64,000 bases of DNA. Origin: an uncultured Clostridia bacterium (GTDB lineage: Bacteria; Bacillota; Clostridia; Oscillospirales; Acutalibacteraceae). Each line of letters starts with the position of its first letter. Position 1 is the first letter of the stretch. Of this stretch, positions 34,387 through 41,500 are shown one piece after another. A program made the translations under genes and the position numbers. Location of the stretch: contig CALAUI010000015.1 of assembly GCA_937892115.1 (NCBI GenBank), forward strand, positions 10,055-74,054. Reading direction: 5' to 3'. The notes under the pieces are model-generated. The model saw only the letters and a program-made list of their open reading frames with translations. It searched no databases and was not told the DNA's origin.

Positions 34387-35040
34387 TAATAACCCCTTAT
34401 AATTTCTACTGTTGTAGATCCATTGGTAATGCTATAAGCAAAAGAGAATAATAACCCCTTATAATTTCTACTGTTGTAGATGCGCGATCTGCAGAAAGCT
34501 TTCAACATTGAATAATAACCCCTTATAATTTCTACTGTTGTAGATAGTATCTGAAGTGGCCGAGTAAAGACGAATAATAACCCCTTACAATTTCTACTGT
34601 TGTAGATACAGAACGGAGAAAACGTTTATGATTATTGAATAATAGCCCCTTATAATTTCTACTGTTGTAGATAAGCACAACAGCATTGTTCCACCTCGGG
34701 AATAATAACCCCTTATAATTTCTACTGTTGTAGATCGGACACCTTAGACACATCATTGAACGAATAATAACCCCTTATAATTTCTACTGTTGTAGATCCG
34801 GTATCGTTCTCGGTATTTTCGTTGAATAATAACCCCTTATAATTTCTACTGTTGTAGATTGTATCGAGTACCGATTGATGTTTCTCGAATAATAATCTCT
34901 ATAAATTTCTACTGTTGTAGATTTCTTTCTTTATTGTTCTCCTCTTAGCGAATAATAACCCCTTATAATTTCTACTGTTGTAGATCAGATAATCAATTCG
35001 TCATTTTTTCTGAATAATAACCCCTTATAATTTCTACTGT
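34384..35040 (+). CRISPR. Type V-A CRISPR array, 11 repeats and 10 spacers
   Basis: The repeat is 36 bases and ends in the Cas12a crRNA handle AATTTCTACTGTTGTAGAT (UCUAC/GUAGA stem with UGUU loop). Repeats start at 34384, 34446, 34510, 34572, 34637, 34700, 34762, 34824, 34887, 34950 and 35012. Spacers are 26, 28, 26, 29, 27, 26, 26, 26, 27 and 26 bases. The fourth and fifth repeats each have one change in the 5' half; the ninth is altered over several 5'-half positions but keeps the handle; the eleventh is cut after 29 bases, losing half the handle stem. Decay at the right end and handle direction both place transcription rightward, with cas12a. No leader is visible; the first repeat abuts cas4 sequence. 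Confidence 0.98.
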
Positions 35041-35076
35041 CCGGACACATAAAAATAAAATATTCACACAATCAAA

Positions 35077-35109
35077 AACCCTGCTTCCGGGAAGAAGCAG
35101 GGTTGATTT
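35077..35109. terminator. Bidirectional terminator after the CRISPR array
   Basis: An 11-bp stem (AACCCTGCTTC with GAAGCAGGGTT) is flanked by A residues on the left and GATTTTT on the right, so it can end both the array transcript and the minus-strand YihY gene. Confidence 0.85.
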
Positions 35110-35128
35110 TTACTGTATTTTACTGTGT

Positions 35129-35962
35129 TCAGGCATCGATTACGGCGGATTTTTTATCCGTAATAAAGCTGTTGAGCCAGCCGCCGATAAGCAGGAAGAA
35201 AATGCTGTAATAGAGCCACATCATGGCTACCATTACCGTTCCGATTACTCCGTATGCGCCGAATTTATCGGAAAATGAAATGTAAACCGAAAATACGACC
35301 GAGAAAATGACCCATGCCGCCGATGCAAAGAGTGCTCCGGGGAGCTGGTCGCGGATTCTGCGTTTTCCGGAAGGAACGAAAGTATACATAACGAGGAAAA
35401 CAACGAGCAGAAATGCCATTATAAGCAGATATCTCGCGTATTTCAGTACGGAAAACAGAGATTTAAGTATCGCTATATCGGGAAAACGTGCCGAAACGAT
35501 ATTCATAATCTTTCCGCCGTATGCCATGGCAACGAAGCTCAGAAGCAGAGCCGTCACGAAAACGACCATATAAAGAATCGAGCTGGCGTAATATTTAATG
35601 AAATTGCCGGACTTTTTCACATCATACGCCGCATCAAGTCCCTTCATCAGTTCACGCATTGATGCACTGGCAGAATAAACGGTAAGAATAATTGAAACGG
35701 TGAATGCTGCCTTTCCACTCTGATATATTCCCGAAATAATGCGTTCAAGCACCGTCATCACCTGCTCGGGCATCATTTCGCCGAGTCGGGATATAATGTA
35801 ATCCTGCGAAATCGGCAAAAAACTGATAAGACTGACCATAAGGATAATGACAGGCACTATGGACATAAAAATATTATAGGTACTTGCCGCCGAATAGAGC
35901 GAAAGCTTTCTCGCGCCGATTCCGGCACCGAATTCCTTGCCGATAGAAACAAGCTTTTTCAT
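35129..35962 (-). CDS. YihY/BrkB-family inner membrane protein
   Basis: A protein of about 277 residues with six hydrophobic helices and the family signatures LYSAASTYNIFMSIVPVIIL near the N-terminus, YDVKKSGNFIKYY, and GVIGTVMVAMMWLYYSIFFL near the C-terminus. YihY/BrkB proteins (formerly tied to ribonuclease BN by error) are membrane proteins of unclear function, possibly transport. Two adjacent ATGs exist; GGAGG is only three bases from the first and six from the second, so 35962 is preferred. Confidence 0.88.
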   Translation of the reverse strand: MKKLVSIGKEFGAGIGARKLSLYSAASTYNIFMSIVPVIILMVSLISFLPISQDYIISRLGEMMPEQVMTVLERIISGIYQSGKAAFTVSIILTVYSASASMRELMKGLDAAYDVKKSGNFIKYYASSILYMVVFVTALLLSFVAMAYGGKIMNIVSARFPDIAILKSLFSVLKYARYLLIMAFLLVVFLVMYTFVPSGKRRIRDQLPGALFASAAWVIFSVVFSVYISFSDKFGAYGVIGTVMVAMMWLYYSIFFLLIGGWLNSFITDKKSAVIDA

Positions 35963-35996
35963 CATTGACCTCCTGCCGAAAATCTAATACGGAATA

Positions 35997-36024
35997 ATTA
36001 TAGCAGAATCATAAAATAATACAA
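35997..36024 (-). promoter_or_regulatory. Promoter of the YihY-family gene
   Basis: On the minus strand TTGTAT and TATAAT are 16 bases apart, about 35 bases ahead of the start. Confidence 0.7.
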
Positions 36025-36041
36025 CTGCCTGAAGGAGAAAA

Positions 36042-36260
36042 TGATAAAAATGAATTATACAAAATATGTATCGGGCTATGCAGATAAATCAGATTGTGTT
36101 TAACGAATACTGCGTAGAGAATCCGTTCTCCCCTTCCGAGAATCTTTCCGTAGGTATCCGTATTCTCGGAGAGTATTTCAGAAAATACGGGGATGAATCA
36201 ATGGCACTGATGGCATATTGTCAATATGATGTCAGTAAATTGTCAGTTACGTGTCAGTGA
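36042..36260 (+). pseudogene. Fragment of a lytic transglycosylase (SLT) domain
   Basis: The frame from 36066 reads AMQINQIVFNEYCVENPFSP and then ENLSVGIRILGEYFRKYGDE, followed by SMALMAYC. This matches the middle of SLT-type peptidoglycan lyases found in phage and conjugative elements (MQIN, NPFDP-x-N, AL-x-AYN). The catalytic Glu part and the C-terminus are missing, so it is a remnant. It marks the left side of the accessory island. Confidence 0.6.
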
Positions 36261-36349
36261 TTTATAAGAAAAACGAGTCTATAATATAAAGTGAAAAATG
36301 TTCGTTTAACCTCTGTAGGTAATCCTACGGGGGTTAATTCCATTTTGGC

Positions 36350-36379
36350 AAAAAATAACCGGTACGAATTGTACCGGTA
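36350..36379 (-). terminator. Terminator of a small island gene
   Basis: An ACCGGTAC/GTACCGGT stem with a 5-base loop is followed on the minus strand by TATTTTTTG, just after the 36380 gene. Confidence 0.8.
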
Positions 36380-36592
36380 TTACCTCTGGTTGAGTTGTTC
36401 AAGTTGTTCCGCAGTATAGAACTTCCTTCCACGCTTAAAGACTTCCATGACACGTGTGTCAAAATAATTTTCGTTTGGATATATGAGATATTTGCCTTCG
36501 TCGGTTTTGAATACCGGACGGTATATGTCGCGTTCATTAGGACTCGAAGCTGGTTTATATAGCATTAAATTCTTGGTTATTTTGATTTTCAC
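36380..36592 (-). CDS. Small hypothetical island protein
   Basis: A 70-residue basic protein (VKIKITKNLMLYKPASSPNE, ending RGRKFYTAEQLEQLNQR) with no recognised family. A GTG start at 36592 is eight bases after GGGAG; the in-frame ATG at 36607 overlaps that site. It is transcribed away from the phage-type metallopeptidase and has its own terminator. The last helix looks like a short coiled or DNA-binding segment, but that is a guess. Confidence 0.5.
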   Translation of the reverse strand: MKIKITKNLMLYKPASSPNERDIYRPVFKTDEGKYLIYPNENYFDTRVMEVFKRGRKFYTAEQLEQLNQR

Positions 36593-36632
36593 GATATCAT
36601 CTCCCATTCATAACAACAATTTACTATAACCG

Positions 36633-37106
36633 GTGAAAAAAATCAATATGATTAAATACGAAAATAAAAGAAGTACACATCTCAGAGGCCTCGCAACGAA
36701 GGTCCTCAAAGAGCGGGACGACCTGCAAGAGATACGAAGTGCGAAGCCCAAAATAGCGTATGTTACGTCACAGCAAGAGAAAAAGACAGGCAACGGAACA
36801 CGCATGGTGCTGGGCGAATGCAAAAAAGTACCGGGCGCAATTCAATGGTGCTGTCCTTATGATTTTGTCATTACGATATACACGTCAAACTGCATAGATT
36901 TTGACACAGAAAAATATAAGATACTCCTCTGGCACGAGCTCAAGCACAAAGGAATTAAACCCGATGTGATAGGCGAAGACATGTTCTTCACAAAGCCGCA
37001 CGATTATGAGGAATTCAAAGAGATTGTAGAGGCGTACGGAATTGATTGGGTGAGGCCTGATGCCGAGAGGAAGCCATCCCAATTCGAGAAAAAATCTTGT
37101 GAGTGA
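36633..37106 (+). CDS. Phage-type putative metallopeptidase
   Basis: A 157-residue protein with the zinc motif WHELKH (H-E-x2-H) at about residue 100 and a downstream KPHDYEEFKEIVEAYGIDW segment, the pattern of putative phage metallopeptidases found near packaging genes. Start is GTG at 36633 or ATG at 36648; the ribosome binding site is weak for both. The next gene overlaps its 3' end, as in phage modules. It appears intact though surrounding phage genes are broken. Confidence 0.7.
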   Translation: MKKINMIKYENKRSTHLRGLATKVLKERDDLQEIRSAKPKIAYVTSQQEKKTGNGTRMVLGECKKVPGAIQWCCPYDFVITIYTSNCIDFDTEKYKILLWHELKHKGIKPDVIGEDMFFTKPHDYEEFKEIVEAYGIDWVRPDAERKPSQFEKKSCE

Positions 37107-37398
37107 GAACGCAAAAAAGAATAGATTTAACGGGGAGAACGGGGCGAAAAATCAAGCTAAGGGCAACGATGTGCGCAAGTATATGTCCTGCGCCCGTAAA
37201 GCTCTTAAATCCGCTCTAACGGACGAGGAATTGAGCAAGCAGATAGATGCATTGCTCAAGAGAGGCAGACAAGGCAACCTTACAGCGATAAAGATGGTAT
37301 TTGAATATTCGGATATATCCGACAATGAGAATAATACCGCAACTCGTAAACGAAGATGTTGCAAAAAGTATATATGTTGGTGGTGTCAACTTAAATAA
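37060..37398 (+). CDS. Small phage protein, possibly packaging-related, frame-shifted end
   Basis: The 112-residue frame opens MPRGSHPNSRKNLVSENAKK and contains ALTDEELSKQIDALLKRGRQ, a helical DNA-binding-like region that recalls small terminase-type proteins placed after the metallopeptidase in clostridial phages. The last ~20 residues (TRKRRCCKKYICWWCQLK) are Cys/Trp rich and look like a frameshift product. The neighbouring frame instead reads IIPQLVNEDVAKSIYVGG. Treat as a likely degraded gene. Confidence 0.45.
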   Translation: MPRGSHPNSRKNLVSENAKKNRFNGENGAKNQAKGNDVRKYMSCARKALKSALTDEELSKQIDALLKRGRQGNLTAIKMVFEYSDISDNENNTATRKRRCCKKYICWWCQLK

Positions 37399-38022
37399 TT
37401 ACAAAAAATATATAAAAAATACGCGATTATTTTGGGGATAAGATTGATGTGCCTGCTTTGGGAGAGGTTTTGTTAAACCATGACATAAACTATAATAAAG
37501 TTGAGGATGACGTGGTTGCGACATTTCTTGTCCCATATGTCCTAAAGCGTGGAAAAATCATTACAGGACATCGGAATCACAAAAACATGGGATATCCGTC
37601 AATTACAATTGCAGCAAAAGTAAGCATAAACGGAAAAGAGGGATATATAGCTGTAGCTATAAAAGGAACAAAGGACGCCAGATATAATGCACATAAAATA
37701 ATATCGGCGGAAGGCAGATTCGGATACGAAAAAAACGCAGAACCTACAAGGTTCGAGCGTGATCAGTTAAAAACTGAACAGAGGTCCGATATCGGTTCTG
37801 CGTTTTTTTCATATTATAGTAGATTCAATTCAAGAAAGTCAAGACTTTTTTGAAGAAAATCGTGCAGTAATGACTACAGACCGCATAAACAAGTAATTTC
37901 TTCGTCTTGGCTGAACTACGGCGATTACGCACTTAACAAGCAATTGCTTCCTGCAAGCCACCAAATACAGACGATATTCCCCAACGGAAGAAAAAAAGAT
38001 ATAAAAATTACAACATAATTAT
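37395..38022 (+). pseudogene. Broken C-terminus of a phage polyvalent/MuF-like protein
   Basis: Plus-strand frames read in turn YKKYIKNTRLFWG, then (37449-37800) VPALGEVLLNH and LVPYVLKRGKIITGHRNHKN with YPSITIAAKVSINGKEGYIA, then DFFEENRAVMTTDRINK and finally WLNYGDYALNKQLLPASHQ. These pieces match, in order, the nuclease-like C-terminal region of clostridial phage polyvalent proteins. At least two frameshifts separate them. It is a separate relic from the one at 18-19.9 kb and comes from a different part of the protein. Confidence 0.55.
37728..37810. repeat. Perfect 17-bp inverted repeat with 49-base loop
   Basis: GAAAAAAACGCAGAACC at 37728-37744 is matched exactly by its complement at 37794-37810. 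The loop holds smaller hairpins (GAACC/GGTTC, CAGTT/AACTG). The right arm ends in seven T residues, like a terminator. Confidence 0.7.
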
Positions 38023-38031
38023 AGCCCCCGC

Positions 38032-38064
38032 TTCGGCAGGGGCTTATTTTTTTGCTTTATCGGA
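38032..38064 (+). terminator. Terminator of the phage remnant
   Basis: A near-perfect AGCCCCCGC/GCAGGGGCT stem with a TTCG tetraloop is followed by a long T run, right after the last remnant frame. Confidence 0.8.
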
Positions 38065-38119
38065 TTAAATTCTCGGCTAAAAAGTGGTCGTGTCTCCGTT
38101 TAATTATGCTTTGAACTGT

Positions 38120-38299
38120 TTACAAATTGCAAACAGTTGACATTCCCATCTTTTCGATAAGGTCGCCGAGGGATTTGTCATACTGCGCTTTGGAGATTGC
38201 GTTACGCTCAAGGAATAAATCCAGTGTACGTTTCTGCCGAAGAAACAGATCAACGCGCTTTTCTTCGAGAGTCAAATCAGAATACTCTTTTATCATCAT
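38120..38299 (-). CDS. Small HsdS-associated-type protein, copy 1
   Basis: A 59-residue protein containing FLRQKRTLDLFLERNAISKA and QYDKSLGDLIEKMGM. Short frames with this text are, to my memory, common next to type I restriction hsdS genes in gut Clostridia. It starts 8 bases after the sulfatase stop and could be translated with it. A second, diverged copy lies on the other side of the sulfatase in the same orientation. Confidence 0.55.
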   Translation of the reverse strand: MMIKEYSDLTLEEKRVDLFLRQKRTLDLFLERNAISKAQYDKSLGDLIEKMGMSTVCNL

Positions 38300-38306
38300 T
38301 TGCCCA

Positions 38307-39632
38307 TCACTTTTTCCTTACTGTGATTGCCGGCAGAATTACAGGCTTTTTTTCGCCTGCCTTCGTCATCTGTTCAAGCAGCATGGCTTTCAGCTTTCGC
38401 CTTTCTGTCGCATATCGGCTGTCTTTGATCAGATTCTGTTTTTCGTTCGGGTCTTTTTCCAGATCATACAGATAATCCTCGAAATAGACGCGGCTGTTGT
38501 GGTGGAGATTGCCGGACGGGCTCAGGTCCCTGACCGCGTATTTGAATCTGTCTGTCCGGATTGCTCTGCCGCACTGGCTCTCGCTGATCTGCATAAACAC
38601 ACAGTCCCGCTTCCCGGCAGGGTCGTCAATCTGGGCGGTCAGGTCAATTCCGTCATACGCATCGGGAATATCAATCCCGGCCATGGAAAGCAGTGTCGGC
38701 GGCAGGTCGATCAGGGAAGAGAGCCGTTTCTCCACTCTGCCGTTTTCGAAGCCGCCGCCTTTGATGATCAGCGGTGTATGCGTTGCGCTTTCATGGCAGC
38801 TCCGCTTGTATTCGGCATTTCTTGTTTTGAAGTGCGCGCCGTGATCGGATGTGTAAATGATAATCGTGTCTTCATAGAGTCCGAGATCCTTCAGTTTATC
38901 CACAAGCCTGCCCACGTTGTAATCCAGCCTGTTGACTGCGGACAGATAATCGGGATATTCCTCTTTATAGTTTCCCTTCAGAAACGCCAGATCATCGGGA
39001 ATCGGATACTCTTTGAATCGATCAACGGTTTCCCTGTAGCCCTCGATGGTTTTATGATCGTTCTGATGGTGTGGCTCAAGCTGACTGATAAACAGAAAGA
39101 ACGGCTTGTCCTTCTCGCGTGTTTCAAGGAATTCAAGCGCGAAGTCATTGATGCAGTCCGCCCTGTAGCCTTTGAAATCAATCTGTCTGCCATCACCGTC
39201 AAACACATAGCCGTCATAGCCGTGAGAAGTGAATTCAAGGCAGTCAGCCGCGCGCCAGTATTGATACTCACCCTGCCTGTCTTTGGGAACGGCGGTTTTT
39301 CCACAGTGGACGCCAATACCCGGATATCTGTCCGAACCGAGATGCCATTTGCCGATATAGGCAGTCTGATAGCCTGCATTGTTGAAATAGCGGGCAAGCG
39401 GAACGATACGCCGCGGCAAAGCGACGCCGTTCCAGTGGCAGCCTGTGCGCGAGGCATAAAGTCCCGATTGCAGGCAGGATCTTGCCGGCCCGCAAACCGG
39501 CTGACAGGTGAAATTGTTTTCAAACAGTGTGCCGTCTTCGGCGAGCTTCATCAGATTCGGCGTCACTGTTTCATTCACCGTATCCCAGCGCTGCTGATCC
39601 GAAAAATAGAACACGATGTTATTTTTCTTCAT
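38307..39632 (-). CDS. Sulfatase (formylglycine-dependent, S1 type)
   Basis: The 441-residue protein has the alkaline-phosphatase-fold sulfatase plan: FYFSDQQRWDTVN metal-binding start, Cys47 in PVCGPARSCLQSG as the C-x-P-x-R formylglycine site, GYQTAYIGKWHLG and YTSDHGAHF. It needs an anaerobic sulfatase-maturating enzyme, not present here. There is no signal peptide, so desulfation would happen inside the cell, perhaps on mucin-derived or other imported sulfated sugars. Base composition looks more GC-rich than neighbours and the gene sits between duplicated short frames, suggesting transfer. Confidence 0.9.
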   Translation of the reverse strand: MKKNNIVFYFSDQQRWDTVNETVTPNLMKLAEDGTLFENNFTCQPVCGPARSCLQSGLYASRTGCHWNGVALPRRIVPLARYFNNAGYQTAYIGKWHLGSDRYPGIGVHCGKTAVPKDRQGEYQYWRAADCLEFTSHGYDGYVFDGDGRQIDFKGYRADCINDFALEFLETREKDKPFFLFISQLEPHHQNDHKTIEGYRETVDRFKEYPIPDDLAFLKGNYKEEYPDYLSAVNRLDYNVGRLVDKLKDLGLYEDTIIIYTSDHGAHFKTRNAEYKRSCHESATHTPLIIKGGGFENGRVEKRLSSLIDLPPTLLSMAGIDIPDAYDGIDLTAQIDDPAGKRDCVFMQISESQCGRAIRTDRFKYAVRDLSPSGNLHHNSRVYFEDYLYDLEKDPNEKQNLIKDSRYATERRKLKAMLLEQMTKAGEKKPVILPAITVRKK

Positions 39633-39645
39633 ATCATATCATTCC

Positions 39646-39945
39646 TTAAATCAAAGGTTTTCTGCACGGCAGAACTAACGCTTCGCCAGTCTCTCGCAGC
39701 ACGCGCTCCATTCCCATCTTTTCCGTCAAATCCCCGAGCGATTTGTCATACTGCGCCTTGCTTATCGTATTGCGCTCAAGGAATAAATCCAGCGTGCGCT
39801 TCTGCCGGAGAAACAAATCAAGTTTGTGTTTGTTAATATCTTCTCATCAATTGGGAGCAAATAAGATAAAATCTTTTTTTGCGTTTCAATTGAAGGAATA
39901 TCAAATTCTATTCTGATAACAAACGGGTATAATTACCCAATAGTA
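39646..39945 (-). pseudogene. HsdS (type I restriction specificity) remnant with small-frame copy 2
   Basis: On the minus strand 39835-39920 reads EFDIPSIETQKKILSYLLPI then DEKILTN, the conserved C-terminal region of HsdS specificity subunits (IP-P-x2-EQ-x2-I...LD-x-KI). In a shifted frame it continues LDLFLRQKRTLDLFLERNTI and AQYDKSLGDLTEKMGM to a stop at 39646. No DNA-recognition domain, HsdM or HsdR is present. It is a relic of a type I restriction locus. Confidence 0.6.
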
Positions 39946-40247
39946 GAATAATTATACCTAAACTGATAATTGATTTCAATAAAAATAAAATAATTCTCCG
40001 CAGAAGTTCTCTCGCATTTACGGAAAGAGTTGTGATATTTTCGGCGCGGTTTTGCCGGCAGTTTCACAACTATTTCCGCCCGGGCAGTGACACATATTGT
40101 CTCAAAATACGCAATACTATCGGGAACTGTCCGAGTGATGGGTAATCCGAAAGGGAAGTGAACTTCCCTGCGGCACACGATTTTCACTTTTTTTCAACGA
40201 TAAAAAAATCACCGAATCCCTTACAAATCAAGGAAGACGGTGATATA
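39946..40247. other. Non-coding stretch with small hairpins
   Basis: No convincing gene on either strand. Visible structures are an 7-bp inverted repeat GGGAAGT/ACTTCCC at 40153-40168 and an ATCACCG/CGGTGAT pair at 40208-40244. Otherwise nothing recognised. Confidence 0.5.
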
Positions 40248-40406
40248 TATGGCGGAGAGCAAGGGATTTTTATCGCCTCGCTTCGCTCGTTGCGCTTCGG
40301 CAAACAGTCCACCGGACTGTTTGGTCACCTTGTGACTTCCCTCAAAGTTCGAATCCCTTTTGTTTGCATACAAAAAAGCACCCCTATCGGGATGCTTTCT
40401 TTTTTA
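40248..40406. repeat. Duplicated tRNA-Ser 3' end with palindromic insert
   Basis: A 21-base direct repeat (40248-40268 and 40405-40425) contains GGCGGAGAGCAAGGGATT, the 3' end of the adjacent tRNA-Ser. Between the copies lie short palindromes: AAACAGTCC/GGACTGTTT with a 3-base loop, GTCAC/GTGAC with a 3-base loop, then GTTCGAATCCCTT, an inverted copy of the tRNA T arm, and a small terminator-like AGCACCCC...GGGATGCT hairpin. It looks like an att scar or a tRNA-associated repeat element. Confidence 0.6.
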
Positions 40407-40498
40407 TGGCGGAGAGCAAGGGATTCGAACCCTCGAACCGTTTTAGGCGGTTACACGATTTCCAATCGTGCTCCTTCGACCAGCTCGGACAACTCTCC
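40407..40498 (-). tRNA. tRNA-Ser (GGA)
   Basis: On the minus strand a class II tRNA can be drawn: acceptor GGAGAGT with GCTCTCC, anticodon stem CACGA/TCGTG with GGA anticodon, a long variable arm (CCGCCTAAAACGG), T loop TTCGAATC, and encoded CCA. Its 3' end is duplicated 157 bases away. Confidence 0.93.
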
Positions 40499-40600
40499 GT
40501 GTTAATCAAACAAGGGTATTATACTTACCGCGGAGATGTTTGTCAAGAGAATAAACCGAAAATAATCAAATATTTTATTTTTGTATGAGCTATTTTTCCC

Positions 40601-40629
40601 TTGTATGTTTAATGAGAATATGATATCAT
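40601..40629 (+). promoter_or_regulatory. Possible promoter of the isomerase-oxidoreductase operon
   Basis: TTGTAT and TATCAT are 17 bases apart, about 30 bases before the start codon at 40661. Confidence 0.4.
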
Positions 40630-40660
40630 AATATGAAATTATGAGAAAGCGAGGTATGTT

Positions 40661-41485
40661 ATGAGCTTACCTGTTGCAGTTCAGCTTTATTCCGTCAGAG
40701 ACGCTATGGAAGCTGATTTTTACGGAACAATCAAAAAAATGAAGGAACTGGGTTATGACGGCGTTGAATTTGCCGGTTTATTCGGTGAAGAGCCCGAAAA
40801 AATCAGAGATTTTTGTAATGAAATCGGTATCATTCCCATTTCCGCACACGTACCTTATTATGATATGCTTGCAGACCCCGAAAAGGTGCTTGCAGACTAT
40901 GCGGTAATCGGCTGTAAATACGTTGCAGTCCCCTATCTTACCGAAGAATGCAGACCCGGTACCGACGGATTCGGTGCAACCGTTGAGGGCATACGCAAGA
41001 TAGCAGAGGCGGCAAAGAAGCTGGGCATTCAGCTTCTCTACCATAACCACGATTTTGAGTTTGTAAAGCTTGACGGCGAATACGCACTTGACGTGCTTTA
41101 TTCAACGATTCCCGCCGACCTTCTCAAGACAGAGGTTGATACCTGCTGGGTAAACGTTGCAGGTGTTAATCCCTCTGAATATATTGAGAAATACAGCAGA
41201 CGTTCCCCCGTAGTTCACCTCAAGGACTTCAAAAAGAGCGGTAAGAGCGGCGGTGCTCTTTACAAGCTTATCGGTATTGACGATGAAGAAGAGCAGGCAG
41301 ACGAGGATGCATTCACTTTTATGCCCGTCGGTTACGGATTCCAGGATATTCCCGCAATCCTTGCTTCATCCGTCAAGGCAGGCGCAGAATGGGTAGTTGT
41401 CGAGCAGGATAATCCCGCAAAGGGCGACACTCCCCTCAATTCAGTAAAACTCAGCAGAGAGTATCTTACTTCTCTCGGCTGGTAA
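40661..41485 (+). CDS. Sugar phosphate isomerase/epimerase
   Basis: A 274-residue TIM-barrel of the AP-endonuclease-2 family: VAVQLYSVRDAMEADFYGTI at the start, YDGVEFAGLFG, LLYHNHDFEF and TEVDTCWVNVAG provide the acidic and histidine metal ligands, and EWVVVEQDNPAKGD closes the barrel. Such proteins isomerise keto sugars or inosose-type compounds. The gene starts an operon with a Gfo/Idh/MocA oxidoreductase 15 bases downstream, a frequent pair in inositol or unusual-sugar catabolism. Confidence 0.87.
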   Translation: MSLPVAVQLYSVRDAMEADFYGTIKKMKELGYDGVEFAGLFGEEPEKIRDFCNEIGIIPISAHVPYYDMLADPEKVLADYAVIGCKYVAVPYLTEECRPGTDGFGATVEGIRKIAEAAKKLGIQLLYHNHDFEFVKLDGEYALDVLYSTIPADLLKTEVDTCWVNVAGVNPSEYIEKYSRRSPVVHLKDFKKSGKSGGALYKLIGIDDEEEQADEDAFTFMPVGYGFQDIPAILASSVKAGAEWVVVEQDNPAKGDTPLNSVKLSREYLTSLGW

Positions 41486-41500
41486 CATAAGGAGGATATT

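Noticed and set aside
34532..34756. A minus-strand open frame of 74 codons with repeated IYNSRNYKGLLF
   Set aside because: It is the CRISPR repeat read in reverse; the periodic peptide comes from the repeats, not from a gene.
34384..35040. Additional cas genes encoded within or opposite the array
   Set aside because: All open frames there are made of repeats and spacers; none resembles cas1 or cas2.
36066..36260. Intact small peptidoglycan hydrolase
   Set aside because: Only the middle of an SLT domain is present; the catalytic part and both ends are missing.
38127..39836. A 569-codon plus-strand open frame opposite the sulfatase
   Set aside because: It is antisense to a clear sulfatase and to the duplicated HsdS-associated frames; no domain or ribosome binding site supports it.
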